In this document: positions 11,004 through 22,683 of the stretch, one piece after another
How the letters are laid out: every line of letters begins with the position of its first letter
Numbering within the stretch: the stretch's first letter is position 1
Assembly: GCA_009741485.1 (NCBI GenBank)
Contig: CM019219.1
Coordinates: 29,831,064-29,895,063 of the forward strand
Origin: Malurus cyaneus samueli
Lineage: Eukaryota; Chordata; Aves; Passeriformes; Maluridae
Reading direction: 5' to 3'
DNA: 64,000 bases
Made by a program: the position numbers and the translations under genes
Notes under the pieces: generated by a model
Told to the model about the DNA's origin: nothing
Seen by the model: the letters and a program-made list of their open reading frames with translations, nothing else
The model's database searches: none

Positions 11004-11190
11004 TGTTGTTCTTCCTGGAAAGGGTGCTCAGGCCTTGGCAGGGGCTGCCCAGGGAGCTTTGGAGTGCCCATCCCTGGAGGTGTCCAAGGAAGGGCTGGAG
11101 GTGGCACTCAGAGCTCTGGGCTGGGGACAAGGTGGGGATGGGCACAGCTTGGACTCCATGGGCTGGGAGGGCTTTTCCAGCCTCAATGGA
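11004..11190 (+). mobile_element. CR1 LINE 3' fragment (sense, group B)
   Basis: Carries the group-B wording GGTGCTCAGGCCTTGGCAGG, GGAGTGCCCATCCCTGGAGG, CACTCAGAGCTCTGGGCTGG and ACTCCATGGGCTGGGAGG, ending GGCTTTTCCAGCCTC. It is very close to the copies at 26960 (sense) and 59268-59455 (antisense). Confidence 0.88.
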
Positions 11191-11761
11191 GTCTGTAAAA
11201 TGTAAAAATCTGAGACAATCCTTTGAAATCCAGGGAATGGGCAATGAGGGTTGCTGTAAAAATGGGCTGAGCACATGCCACGTTTCCTCTCCGGCAAACA
11301 CTTCATTCCCAGTCGGAATATTCCACGTGGGAGCAAACCCAATGCGTTCCTGAGCTGCCATCAGTCCCTGGCTCATTCTGTCCCTCCAATAAAAAGATTC
11401 AGTCTGCAGCAAGTGTATATTCTCCTCATTCACACCCATCCCATGGTCCATGTTCCTCTGGATTCATCCCTCTTTGCCCTGCTGAACTGTGACCCTCCTG
11501 ATTCCTCTTTCTTGGATTGCATTTTCAGTGCAATTCTGTGCAATTCAGTGTCATCTTAAGTTTTTTGCTCTTGTGGTGTCCCCTGGGCTCTCTGACCTCC
11601 TCTGTGCTTCAGACATGTCCATCTGCAGTTTAAGTGCCCAAACTTTTCTTTCATCCCTTTTTTCCAGAGCAATCTTTGAGGATTTTGATGCTTTTGCACT
11701 TTATCTGTGCCACAAGGCTCAATTCATGCAAATCCTACACTCCCAATCCCTTTTCCCGGTT
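11191..11761. other. Unique interval, no gene recognised
   Basis: Mixed unique sequence between two CR1 pieces. CATTTTCAGTGCAATTCTG with a nearby second GTGCAATTC copy lies near 11520-11546. Nothing else is seen. Confidence 0.5.
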
Positions 11762-11865
11762 ATCATGGAACCACACAATCCCAGAATGGTTTGGATGGGA
11801 AGGGACCTTAAATCTCAGACAGTCCCATGGGAAGGGACACCTTCCACTATCCCAGTTTGATCCAA
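11762..11865 (-). mobile_element. CR1 LINE 3'-end fragment (antisense)
   Basis: Tail ATCATGGAACCACACAATCC, then CCAGAATGGTTTGGATGGG, AAGGGACCTTAAATC and CACCTTCCACTATCCCAG. Truncated after about 100 bp. Confidence 0.85.
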
Positions 11866-12699
11866 GGACTGGTTTGGGATGGGGACACCAAAGCAGCGCT
11901 GCTGGCTGCCAGCCTGGATTGGCTGTGGGATTTATTGCAGAGCATTTATTAAATATCCTCCATTTTATAAATAATGGAGGAGGGACAGAGAAAGCTTTCT
12001 GTAAAGTGAGTCAGAACAGAGGGAAGGTCCTTAACCTACTCTGTGGTTCTGCTGTTGGCTCCTCATTCCCACTCATCCCTGGAAAACCAATGTGTGAGCG
12101 TGTGGATGGCCAATATCTGTGGGGACAGACGGCACGGCTGATTACCCATGGCTAATGAAGCACAGCTAATTAAGCTGCTGGGCTGCTCAGTGGTGCCACT
12201 GCCATGGGTGGCAGGGAACAGGGAGTGGGATTGTCCCTGTCCTGCTGCTTGGAGCTCCCTGCTCCTCCCAGACGTGCGGGCTCCTCAGAGCCATCCCTGG
12301 ACTCCTCAATTGCTGCTTCCTCCTCCTCCTCTTCCTCCCCCTGCCTCTTCCTCCTGTTTGACCTCCTGGTCGTTCCTCTGAGCAGGAGCTCCATCACTCT
12401 GCCAATTAAAGGCAGGAGAGTGTGGCACAGCAGAGTTACAACGAGCCCCTCCACCCCCTCCATCTCTCCCTCTGTACCCCTTTTTAAACTCCAGATTTCT
12501 CTAGGCTGCTGCGACCTCCCTGACCCAGCAATTCCAGGGGCTGCTTTGCTTTTTTTGCTCTCAGCCCACTGCTATTCACAGCACAGAGCCAATCCCCAGG
12601 TTCCCACCTTGCACTCGGGGTTATTCTGAATTCCCAAAGCCCATCCCAAAGGATGGAATGCTCAGCAATCCCAGATTAGGCAGTAAGCACTCCTGCGAA

Positions 12700-13130
12700 C
12701 TTCCCTGGGCCTGGGTAATTAACCCAACAAATGAGTTCAAGGCTCCAGTGCGGAAGGAGATCGCCAGACTGCGGTCAAGACACACATTTCAGGATTTTTC
12801 CCTGAAGCTGCTTTTCTGGGGGAAGCTTTGATAAAGGCCATCTGATCTCAATTATCATCAGCTCCGTGTGGTTTCACTGTGTTTGGAGCCCTCAGACGGC
12901 AGCAGACAGGAGCCCTGTGCTCAGGCTTTAATGTAGGGCTGTTTTTTATGTAATTCCTGTTGGGATTTGTCATCTGACAGCTGAAAGGGAAGATTTCAGA
13001 CAATTTACTAGCGCAGCCTGTGGCCCGTTATGCTGAGTGACACTTCCTTCACAGAGCTGATGTGATAGAGAGCTGCTCCAACATATTTTAAATGCCAGTT
13101 TCAAAATCCCAAACATTTCCTTTTACCTCC
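12700..13130. promoter_or_regulatory. Candidate conserved noncoding element (enhancer-like)
   Basis: A repeat-free block of ordinary complexity flanked by repeat-poor sequence. Visible sites include CTTTGAT (TCF/LEF type, 12826-12832) and TGACAG (MEIS/TGIF type, 12975-12980) overlapping the E-box CAGCTG (12978-12983). AT-rich TTTATGTAATTCC lies upstream of those. The call is from texture and motif mix only. Conservation could not be tested. Confidence 0.2.
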
Positions 13131-13543
13131 AAAAATTCAATGGGTTTTGAGGTGTCACTGCTCGGCAGCAGACTCAGAGTGATTAATAAACTGATTTAAA
13201 TCCTCTTTTTTTGAGGATTCCTGCCCTCTAAAAGTCCCTAAACCATCAAAGTGTCTCTTGCCTCGAGCTCTGCTCCATCAGCCCGAGCCTTCCTCCCCAG
13301 GCAGCAGCAGGAATTTGGCAAACAGGGAGATTGGATTAGTTCTTAAGATCTTCCAGGCTTACAGTGGGACGAGTCACGGATAAGGACATGGAAGTTGTGC
13401 TGACCAGACTGGGAGTGCACTGGGAATTACAGAATGCAGCTGGGAACAGGTGAGGAAGAGCCTGAAAAATCCTACAATTGAGGAGGCACAGATGAAAACC
13501 CCCAGCCTGAGGAGTTTGTTCCATTGTGGTGAAAAAAGTCAGA

Positions 13544-13573
13544 TTTAGGTTTAGGTTTGGGTTTAGGTTTAGG
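13544..13573. repeat. TTTAGG hexamer array, 5 units (telomere-like)
   Basis: Exactly five hexamers: TTTAGG, TTTAGG, TTTGGG, TTTAGG, TTTAGG. It resembles vertebrate TTAGGG but is one base off in composition, so it is a degenerate telomere-like or simple repeat rather than a clear interstitial telomere. Confidence 0.85.
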
Positions 13574-15066
13574 CCTGTTCATGACTCATAAAAGTTTGGG
13601 ATTCTGGACAATGTGGAGAGAAAAAAACCCAAAGCCAAAACAAAATACCAACCCCTGAAAATTAACCCTGGAGCATCTTTATTCTCTGTTATTTTGGTGT
13701 CATATGATTGGAAATGTTGGTTCTTGCATTGGCTGAGCTCTGTGTCTGTGTTTGATGTGGATGCTGTGGATAACCAGGAGGCAGAAACACCCTAAGGAAT
13801 TACAAGTCCACTGTATTTTGATTTTTTTTCATATTTTTTTCCCCTAGCACAGGTAGAATGAGATCAAAAAAAGCTGAGGGAAGCTTGAAAATTCTCTTTT
13901 GCCTGCTTGTTTATGGGACTTGTTTATTTAAGCAGAACCTAGGTGTTCTGCTTAACTTCATTCCCAAGAAGCAGGCATTTCAGGGACAAGGAATGGGGGA
14001 TTCTGTTGGAACACACCACGTGCTCCCAGGCAGCAAAACAAAGGGCATTTTATACCCCTTTAGGAAAAGAAATCAGATTTTGGTGCCCAAGATTTTGGAT
14101 GCCACTTCCATGGGTTCCCTTAGTGGGACTGACCAGGAGATGCTCACCTCTGGGACATTTGGGGACAGTTTGATGCCACTCTGCCTTGTGCCGTGAGTTT
14201 TTCCTGTTTTCCTGCTCATTTAAACCCTGCCTGGTTCTTTTTTAGGGCTCCACAAGTAGCACAGGAGGTGTTTTCTGGTGTCCCAACACAAAATTATGGA
14301 TGTTCTGCTCCTAAATATGCCAAGAACCAGCCAAATTCCTGCTTGGTGTCACACACAAAACAAAACTCCTCCTGCACAGCAGGCCTGGACTTGGCCCTGG
14401 GATTCCTCACCCTGATTCATCCAGAGGTTCTTTTTTTCTGGGATATTGCCATAATCACTGCACAGTTGGAAAATCTGATGCTGTTGCATCACCTTTAACC
14501 ACCTACTCCTCAAAAATCTTCAAGGACAGCTCACCAGTTTTCCCTGTGGCTGTCAGGAAGGTTTGAGAGGATTCCACTTTTTCTTAGGAACTTTCAGAGC
14601 TTTTGGTGTTGTTGGATGCTACAATCAAAATATCAACTGTTTCAAGAAACACCTTAAAAGGCCTTAAAGCATTTTCAAAATGCTTTAATATTTTCTGCTT
14701 TCCACTATTTTCTATGCTTCCTTTCCCCAGCCAGCACTTCATGATGTTTTGAACTCCTCAGAAGTTTGAATTTTAACTTGCCATGGCTCAGAGCTCTTGT
14801 TTCATTGATTAGCTATTACCTGAGATTTCTAATTTCTGAGATTTTTTCCCAAGCAAGGGCAGTGGGAGCATAGACAAGCCCACGTTGTTTGCTCTTCCCA
14901 GATTTTACACAGCAGGTTACACACTGCATTCCATAGAAATGGGAGAATTCCCTGTTTCTCCTGTGAACTCCAATATTTGCAGTGTTCCCTGCTCAAGGGA
15001 GGGCAGAAACCCAGGACACACGGATTTAATCTTTCTGTGGTGACTCCTGATGAATAACCCAGGTGT

Positions 15067-15068
<2 letters not shown>

Positions 15069-15106
<38 letters not shown>
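15069..15106. repeat. Poly-T tract, 38 bases
   Basis: An uninterrupted run of 38 T, followed by ATTATTGC. It could be a poly-A tail of a retroposed sequence on the minus strand, but no source sequence is recognisable upstream on that strand. Length is likely polymorphic. Confidence 0.97.
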
Positions 15107-15108
<2 letters not shown>

Positions 15109-15200
15109 TATTGCTGATTTCTACATTAAACTCCCCAACCTGCACATAAAGGACTGGTTTGGGAGAAGACTTTCGTTCCTCCAGAGGGTGACATTCCAGA

Positions 15201-15300
15201 ATGATCAGAGGATCATGGAATGGGATCCTGGAAGGGGATCATTGATCCAGCTCCTGGCCCTGCCCAGACACCCCAAAAACCCCAGCCTGTTCATCCCTTG
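15201..15300 (-). mobile_element. CR1 LINE 3'-end fragment (antisense), diverged
   Basis: GATCATGGAATGGGATCC, then GATCCAGCTCCTGGCCCTGC, CCAGACACCCCAAAAACCCC and TGTTCATCCCT. It resembles the 3' part of the group-C copies at 3688 and 27258 but is diverged and short. Confidence 0.65.
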
Positions 15301-15518
15301 GTGCTATAAATTCAGGATGGGAGTGAGGTGAGGAGCTGATCCCAGGGTTTCTTGTCCCAGAGGAAGTCTCAGAAGAAGAAGAAGCCAAAGTCTGCTGGAC
15401 TGACCCAGGATTTGGGTGGAACCTCTCCCAGGTGACACCCTTGGATCAAGGAGCAGCAGAAAAACAGGAGAGAGGCTTGGGAAAACCTTCACCAGCCACT
15501 TGAAAACTGCTCCAGAAA

Positions 15519-15740
15519 ACCATGGAATGCTTCAGGTTGGAGCAGACCTTAAAGCTCATCCCATCCTACCTCCATGGGCAAGGACACCTTCCCCTATCCC
15601 AGGCTGCTCCAAGCCCCATCCAAATGGCCTTGGGCACTGCCAGGGATCCAGGGGCAGCCACAGCTTCTCTGGGCACCCTGTGCCAGGGCCTGACCACCCT
15701 CCCAGGGAAGGATTTTGTCTGAATCTCCAACCTCCATCTT
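15519..15740 (-). mobile_element. CR1 LINE 3' fragment (antisense)
   Basis: Tail CATGGAATGCTTCAGGTTGG, then CACCTTCCCCTATCCCAGGC, CAAGCCCCATCCAAATGG, the GGGATCCAGGGGCAGCCAC core and CACCCTCCCAGGGAAGG. It matches the common-core group with modest divergence. Confidence 0.9.
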
Positions 15741-18727
15741 ACAAGGACCGTGCCAGGCATCTCAAGCAGAAAATGCAGACAGGGTGGATGACAATTCCCG
15801 CTGGGAATGTGAAAACACATGGGCTTGGAATGCCTGGCCTTGTCAAAGGGATGCTCAGCTCTGCCTAAACACAGCCTGGCTTAACCAAGCCCAGCTTAGA
15901 AAGGCCTCTGGTGCTGGGACCTGCAATTCCTGAAGCTGGGGCTTCAGGCAGAGGCCCCAAAGGAACAGGGGTTTAAACCCAGCCCAACAAAGCCTGGCTT
16001 TGCATGGACTGGCTGTGCTGCTGACAAAGATTTGCATGGATGGGAATAAAAAGTTACCCATCAAACCTTTTCGGGACATCTCCCAGTCTTTCCATTTTAA
16101 TTGCAGAAAAAATTCCTGCATCCATCTCATCCTTCTGAGGGAAGTTCAGAATTAATTCTGTTGAGCTTTATATTGCTGCATTTTATCAATCCTCCTCAGC
16201 CAAACCTGCTGGAATTGCATTTATTTACCTTTTTTCCAGGCTTTTCCCATTTACACAGGGCCACCTCCCAAATAAATATTAGCAAAGTGCTGGAAAGCCT
16301 TCAAGGCAATGCAAGGATCTGCTGGGTTCAGGCTCTGGAATTGGGATCGTTTCCTGAAATCCACAGTGACCCCATCACCTCTGCTCCTCAAGCTCCAGGG
16401 ATATATCCTGCAATGCCCATTTCTCCATGCCCAGGGATACTTCAAGGATGTGGGAATTTGCTTTCAAAACGGGGGCAGTAAATTGAATTAACATCCTGAC
16501 GGCCCCAGCGCAGCCACTGGGAACCTGAAAACAAGAGAGCTGTTTAAAGGCTCCTGTAGGGAAAAAAGGCTGTAAATTCCCAGGAGTTCTCTTGGCCCAT
16601 TTTCCCCTGCTGCCCTGAGTGTGCATCCCAATGGGTTTTCATCACATGGACACTGGAAGCAACAAAATATGAGTTAAATGCAGCTACTTTTAAAAGGAAA
16701 GGTTAAAAGTATTTATTTTTGAATTTTTAATTTATTTTTTTTTAACCGTATGAAGGCTGATTAATCTGTTGTTAATGAGTTCACCATCTGCATCGGGCCG
16801 AAGCAAAAAGCCTCCAGTAGAGGGAGTGACCAAATTAAAAATCCCACCTGAAGTGCGGCTGGAATTCCATGTGGCTGGTCCAAGTTTTTATTCCTGGAAT
16901 GTTTGGTGCCCTGGGAAGCAGGGAATTCTCTTACACAGAGCCTTGTGTGTGGGGCTGTCACATCCCATACCCATGGCACTCAGAGAGTGACATTAAATAC
17001 GGGAGCAGATCCAGAAAATTCCTTTTTTTTTGCAGCTGTGGCTGCTGTCACTGCATCGGGATCTTTGGGATGTCACAGGCATGTGACACTAATCACTCTG
17101 GCTGGCTCTTCAAAAGGATCCCAAAAATCCCAGCTTTGATCCTCCAGACCCTCCCTGAGCTGAAGGCCAAACAGGAGCCGGATTTACTTCTCCTGCTGGA
17201 GGTTCATCCCAAAGATTAAAAGCTTGGGAAGCTTTCTGGGAGCCCTAAAACCATGGCTCTGAGGTGCCTGGGATGATGGGGTTCATCTGGCCTCGACCCC
17301 TTTCCCAATCCATCTTTATCAGCTTCCTCTGGCACCTCAAAATAGCTTTTTTTCTTCAAAGCCAGCTTAAAAAAAATACTACTAACCAGGGTGATGCTGA
17401 AAGAAAAAGCCCCTTTTCTCAGTGGACTTGAAATTCCCTTTTTTTTCTATCACATCTCAGTTTAATCTTCTTTTTCTCTATAGTTTTTTTTTTTTTCCAG
17501 CCAGCATCAGGACCCTGAACTGGGATCTTCCTGTTGCAAGGCATCAGAGATGCACTTGGAGAAACCTGAAGTTTGACAGCTCACTCAAAACCTTTCCTAA
17601 GGTTAAAACCAGCATTTATTCTATTTCAAAATATGATAAGTGGTGTTTGCGAAATGAGGAAAAAAATTGGGGGCAATAGAGAGAAGGAGAGACATCCCCA
17701 CTAAAAATGAACTTGCAGGGTTTTAAATAAATTTGGGGGTTGATAGACAATTAAATTGTCAATAATCCCTCAACTTTGTGTTTTCTTACAGCTTTCAAAT
17801 TTTTATGTTTTTCTTTTCCAAGCTGGCCTGGCTGCTCAGTCCCATCTCAGGTGACTTTTTCAAGCTTTCTAAACCTTACAACTGCAGCTCATGAACACTT
17901 TTTTTTTTTAATTTTTATTTTTATACACCCCCATCCCCCGGCCAAACAACATCATATCCCCTGGGGAAAACAAGAGGGCTCCAAGTTTAGCAAACAGGCT
18001 GCAGTGATCATTAGTGAAGCGCAATTTCATGGCAGGAAGTCGCCTCGGATCCCGGCTCTGCATCCCAGACATTTTATGGGCTGGATGCAGAGAGCTCGGG
18101 AGGGGAATGTTGGGGTTTTTTAACAGCCATATTTTGGGCCCATAAAAGAGCTGAGGACAACGGTTCATTTTCACCCACACACCCAAATTGCTGGTTGGGA
18201 TCACAATTCCAGGCCCCTGACAGCCCTTGCACAAACAGCCAGCAGAAAAAGGAAAGGCGGGAGGGGAGGCTTGGGGGATTGGGATGGGAGTTAAAAAAAC
18301 ACCCAGAGAAGAGAGCAGCAAATGCCTGATTATAGCCCAGGCTCACCAGGAAGAGCTTCCCATTTTGTGCTGTCTCCCAGCTTTCCATCTCCCCATCCCC
18401 TTCGCCTTGCTGGGCTCCTCCACTCTCCTTCCATCAGCAGCTCCAGCCCAGAGCAGCTTCCAACAGCACCAGGAATTTGAAATTTGCTTTAACTCTTTCC
18501 ACGGCTCTTGCCAGGAGGGATTGGGTTGGAGGAAGATGCCAGCAGGAGGCAAATTTATCATTTCCTCACCCCGGTGAACAATTAGTCCTGCTTCCAATAC
18601 AAATACACAGCATGGCAAACCGAGCTGTGAAATACTTTAAGGTTTGTTGGTTATTCAGTGCAGGAAAAATGAGGGAAAAGGGAATAAACCCTTATTAGGA
18701 TGATGTTTTGATTGAGTGAGTGGCATC
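15741..18727. other. Unique interval, no gene recognised
   Basis: No CR1 copies. AT-rich patches lie at about 16687-16745 and 17880-17930 (poly-T then TATTTTTATAC). The poly-pyrimidine plus CAG at about 17487-17501 looks like a splice acceptor, but the sequence after it reads as no known exon. Confidence 0.5.
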
Positions 18728-18803
18728 CCAGCCCATGGCAGGGGGTGGAATGAGAGGATCCTTCTGGTCCTTTCCAACCTAAACCATTCCAGTACTCAGT
18801 GAT
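18728..18803 (+). mobile_element. CR1 LINE 3'-end fragment (sense)
   Basis: CCCATGGCAGGGGGTGGAAT, then a diverged GGTCCTTTCCAACC, CTAAACCATTCCAG and a GTGAT remnant. Only the terminal 75 bp or so is present. Confidence 0.8.
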
Positions 18804-19013
18804 ACACCAAATTATATCTCTCTCCCTAAAAACTTGACTTCCCTAATCCCCCTTGTCTTCCATACTAGAGGGTTCAAATTCAAGATTCTTTTTGACACAA
18901 GGTGTCTCTGCTAGAAAAAACTCCCACCAAAGCTTTTCAAAACCACCTCAGGACTTCTGAGAGCTCCTAGTGGAAGTTGGGAGCCAAGTCCTTCAGACAG
19001 CTTGAGAAAAAAA

Positions 19014-19066
19014 ATCATAAAATCACAGAATCCTGGAGTGGTTTGGGTGGAAAGGGACCTTAAAAG
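19014..19066 (-). mobile_element. CR1 LINE 3'-end fragment (antisense), very short
   Basis: ATCATAAAATCACAGAATCC, then GGAGTGGTTTGGGTGGAAAG and GGACCTTAAAAG. About 50 bp of the terminal region is left. Confidence 0.75.
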
Positions 19067-20630
19067 TAAATCAGGAGGAACTTCCTCTTTTCTTCTAAAG
19101 TCTCACTTTAAGTGAGAAAATTGCACCAAGCTTAGCTAGTGTTTAAAAAAGTTTAAGGTAAAAACTGGCTGTAAAATAAAGATGTAAAGGTGAGCAAGCC
19201 CCTGCAGCCAGAGTTTTCTGCCTTGTGTGACCAACCTGGCCTAAAAAAGCAGCTCCACCCTGGAGGAAGTGCCTTGTATCTCCTTTTCCTGAGTATTCCC
19301 ACTCTGAGCCAGAGGGGAGCTCAGCTTGTGAGCACAAATCCTTTGGGGTCTGCCTGGGAGAGGGGATGTTTTTCCCAAAGCCACATCCCAGGAGCTCCTC
19401 TCCTTAAATTGCTGCCTTTCAGAGTTGCTCATAAAAAAAAAGAAGCAGCTTCCAAAGGGTTTACCTGGACAGGGAACATGGGGAGAAGCTGGAATCCTCA
19501 TTCCAGCCCTGCCAGAAGGGGTTTTATCCTCCTGAGGGACTCCAATCCAGGTTCCTGGGGAAAACTTCAGTGTGCAGAGCTGCTCTCTCCTGGCTCCTGC
19601 ATCCTTCATCTCCCACCCAAGTTCTCTCCAAGATGAATTTCCAGTTTCCAGTCGCCAAGTTTCTTGCTTTGTATCCATCTGCAACTTTCCAGCCTCAATC
19701 CTTGTCTCCAGCAAGAGCCTGGATGAAGCCCTAGCAGCTTGTTTTCCTCATGTTATACATTCTACTCACTGAGGTTGTGGCAGACACTATGGAAAATAGA
19801 ATTTGTCTATTTTTGAGGGTCTGAAATCCATGTCTAAGACAGAGAAGAGGTGAAATGGTGCTGTCTGACATGCAGAGGTTTCTTTGTTTTAAATTTGAAG
19901 TATATTTGTCTTATCTCTGTATATGTACATATTGGTAAATGTATAGAAATATCTCAAATGATGGCATTAAACACATAACAATAGCTACACCACCCTCAAA
20001 CTGTTTACAGTTTGTGCAAAACCAGAGCATTTCTGCTAATTTTCACTCAGCTTCAATCAACACTTTTACACCTCAGACTCCTGAATTCTTCTGACTTTAA
20101 TTTTCCAAGACTGGACTTTATTCCTGATCAAAGCCACACACCACGGGCTGAGACAACAGAGAACCCTCAAAATGAGTTTCCAGAGAGCTCATTCTGTGTA
20201 AATCACATCACAGTGGCTTCACTTATTGGGAAGAGAATTGGAAAGCAAACTTCAGCACCCAGCAAATCCATGGAGGGAGCTCCAAACAGGCAGGGAATGC
20301 TGAGCACGGGATGCTGCAGGCTCAGAGAGCACAGTCTGAGTTTAGTGAGCCATCCTATTATTTGTCATGGAAGATTAAAGGATCTAATCTGCTTTCCCAG
20401 CATTGGATGGTCGCTCCTAAGTCAGGATCAATTAGCACAAGGAACTGAAATCGGAGCCATGGAGTTGGGAAAAGCTCTGGAGTTGCTGATATTGGTTGCA
20501 GTTGGGTTTGTTTGGGTTTAGGAATTGCTCCTCTGTGGAGCACTAATCCAAACCTGAACCATGAACTCCTCCACCATAAACCCTCTCCAAAGGTCTCTTG
20601 GGGTGGGGTCAGGAAGGAGGAGAATGGAGA
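19067..20630. other. Unique interval, no gene recognised
   Basis: No repeat wording. The 169-codon plus-strand ORF at 20012-20521 and the 157-codon minus-strand ORF at 19241-19714 were read through and show no domain, signal peptide or repeat. An AT-rich stretch with TATATGTACATATTGG lies near 19920. Confidence 0.5.
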
Positions 20631-20765
20631 AAATCCCAGACTGGTTTGGGCTGCAAGGAATTGAAGAGCAATCCATTTCCATGGGCAGACACAGCTTCCA
20701 CTATCCCAGGGTGCTCCAAGCCCTGTCCAGCCTGGCTTTGGACACTTCCAAGGATCCAGGGAAAC
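20631..20765 (-). mobile_element. CR1 LINE 3' fragment (antisense)
   Basis: AAATCCCAGACTGGTTTGGG, then TTCCACTATCCCAGGGTGC, CAAGCCCTGTCCAGCCTGG and TTGGACACTTCCAAGGATCC. Tail and proximal core only. Confidence 0.85.
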
Positions 20766-20837
20766 CCAAAAAACTTTTCCAAACCTAGGAAACTAAGCTG
20801 TGGAGGCCAAAGTGTGGGACAGAATCCTGAAAAAAGG

Positions 20838-20931
20838 CTGGGAGAGCATCCTGGGGAAACCTGGGAGAGCAGCCTGGGGAAAGGCTGGGAGAGCATTTTG
20901 GGGAAACCTGGGAGAGCAGCCTGGGGAAAGG
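20838..20931. repeat. Nested 47-bp tandem repeat (2 copies of a 23+24-bp dimer)
   Basis: Four half-units start with CTGGGAGAGCA: 20838-20860 (23 bp), 20861-20884 (24 bp), 20885-20907 (23 bp) and 20908-20931 (24 bp). Half-units 1 and 3 end GGGGAAAC. Half-units 2 and 4 end GGGGAAAGG. The higher-order unit is therefore 47 bp. Confidence 0.92.
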
Positions 20932-21608
20932 CTGGCACTGGAATTTCTGGTTGTATTTATTGAGGCTTTCAGTGGTGGAGCAGCTGATTCCAGAGGGCTC
21001 TCTGGGCTTGGTTGTTCCTGACTTTGATCAGATGTAACCTTCCCATGCTTTCCCTGATTGTATGAGTTTCTCCAGAGGAAAATCTCCTCCCCCAGTGGCT
21101 TTTATTCCTCTGTGGTGTTTCAGCAGCCCAGTGCCAAAATCTGAGGGCAATTCTCGATCCTGATACTCAGATCTCCATTTTTATGTGGTGTAAGTGGGAA
21201 AAGTCGTGATTCCATGAGTTAAACCAGACAGCAGCTTTTCCTTGCAGAGGGATTTGACTCCCTGTCTCTCTCCCATCTTGTTGGTCCTAAAATCCACCAC
21301 CAGCAGGAACCTGCCCTGCAGGAGTGCAAAGCTCAATCCTAAAGTTTTAAGAAGGATCTTCTAAGCAGAATCCCCGGATTAAGTAGGTTCTCCTACCTGC
21401 TTCTCCCCTCTCCCTCCCAGCCTTCCTCCTGGAGCACATCCCTGCCTGACTGTGCCCAGGAATGTCCCAGGAGATCCCCCTGGAAACACACCTCTTTTCT
21501 TTCCTGGGCAATTATTCCACCACAGGGATTCCTGAGGCTGGAGGTGCCCTTGGAAACTGCTTGGGGATAGCTTTTCACAGGATGGGAATGAGAAGAGGCT
21601 GAAAAATC
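20932..21608. other. Unique interval, no gene recognised
   Basis: Mixed unique sequence between the 47-bp repeat and the next CR1 piece. No motif cluster stands out. Confidence 0.5.
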
Positions 21609-21800
21609 AGAGAATCCCAGAATGGTTTGGGTGGCAAGGACCTTAAAGAACCAGTTCCACCCACCTTCCACTATCCCAGGGTGTTCCAAGCACCATCCAA
21701 GTGGCCTTGGACACTTCCAGGGATGGAGCAGCCGCAGCTTTCCTGTGTCACCACCCTCCCGGGGAAAATTCCTTCCCAATATCCCATCTAAATCTGCACT
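21609..21800 (-). mobile_element. CR1 LINE 3' fragment (antisense)
   Basis: AGAATCCCAGAATGGTTTGG, then CCTTCCACTATCCCAGGGTG, AGTGGCCTTGGACACTTCC and AATTCCTTCCCAATATCCC, ending near CATCTAAATCTGCAC. A deletion removes part of the CACAGCTTCTCTGGGCACCC segment. Confidence 0.9.
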
Positions 21801-22454
21801 ACTCTAACATTTTTGGAATATTTTAGCCCAGTCAAAGCCTGACCTGGTCACCTACGGGCACAGAGATGCTGCCCAGTGTCTCCCTGGCTCTCTCACGTGT
21901 GAGAGAAGGTCTATGGAGCAGCAAGGAACACATTTTTTGAACTCTTCCCCCATGTGCAGCCTGTGCCACTCAAGAACACTCTGAACTAAAAACACTGAAG
22001 GAAAAAAAAAAAAAAACCCTCCCTTTTTGTAGCCCAGTGTCTCGCTGAAAGTGATTTATGGAATGGAGCTTCCTGCCCACCCAGTGCACAGAACAAATAC
22101 GGCCAGGGCTTTGAAATAGCTACAGCATTGTGCTATTTTCAGTGACATTTAGCTCAGGCTCAGCCAAGAAAGCCCACTAAGCTCAGCAGACAGACATAAA
22201 AAGAAACGCTCCCTCTGCATTTTTGTGTGTGCATGCGCCTATTTTGGGTTTTGCTCCTCTTTTCCCTGGTTCCCTGTCTGACTGTCAGGGCAGTCCCAGC
22301 TTAGGGGAGCGGCCTAAGCCCAGCTCTCAGCACAGGCAGCAGCTCTGGAGCACACACCACGCTTTGAGTGCCTGATGTCCATCAGCATGTGCTGAAATTG
22401 AGATCCTTTATTTACCATGGTGCACTGATCTCTGCTCCCTGGGACAGGGACAGG
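21801..22454. other. Unique interval, no gene recognised
   Basis: Contains a 14-base A run near 22003-22016 and ordinary mixed sequence. No repeat or exon is recognised. Confidence 0.5.
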
Positions 22455-22683
22455 ATCCAGAGACGGGCTGTGTCAGGGAAACTTTAGGTGGATATTGGGA
22501 AAAGCAGGTGCTGGGGCACTGCCCAGGCTCCCCAGGGAATGGCTGAATTCCCAAGAGCTCCAGGAGTGTTTGGACACTGCTCCCAGGGATGCACAGGGTG
22601 GGATTGTTGGGGTGTCTGTGCAGGGATGGGAATTGGACACCGTGACCCCTGTGGGTCTCTCCCAGCTCAGGAGATTCCATGAA
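22455..22683 (+). mobile_element. CR1 LINE 3' fragment (sense, group C)
   Basis: Wording GGGGCACTGCCCAGGCTCC, CCAGGAGTGTTTGGACACTG, ACAGGGTGGGATTGTTGGGG and TGTGGGTCTCTCCCAGCTC, ending GAGATTCCATG. It shares the group with 27258-27490 (antisense) and 56235-56440 (sense). Confidence 0.88.

Larger units (their letters stand above)
11866..15068. other. Longest largely CR1-free interval, no gene recognised
   Basis: No CR1 copy is seen across about 3.2 kb. It holds a homeodomain-type cluster at 12138-12180 (GATTACCC, CTAATGAAG and CAGCTAATTAAGCTG, the last with 5-bp inverted arms), a C/T-rich tract at about 12313-12360, the enhancer-like block at 12700-13130, and the TTTAGG hexamers at 13544. The ORFs in the C/T tract are low-complexity. 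Confidence 0.5.

Noticed and set aside
18862..18890. GGTTCAAATTC resembling a tRNA B box
   Set aside because: No A box or cloverleaf can be formed around it.
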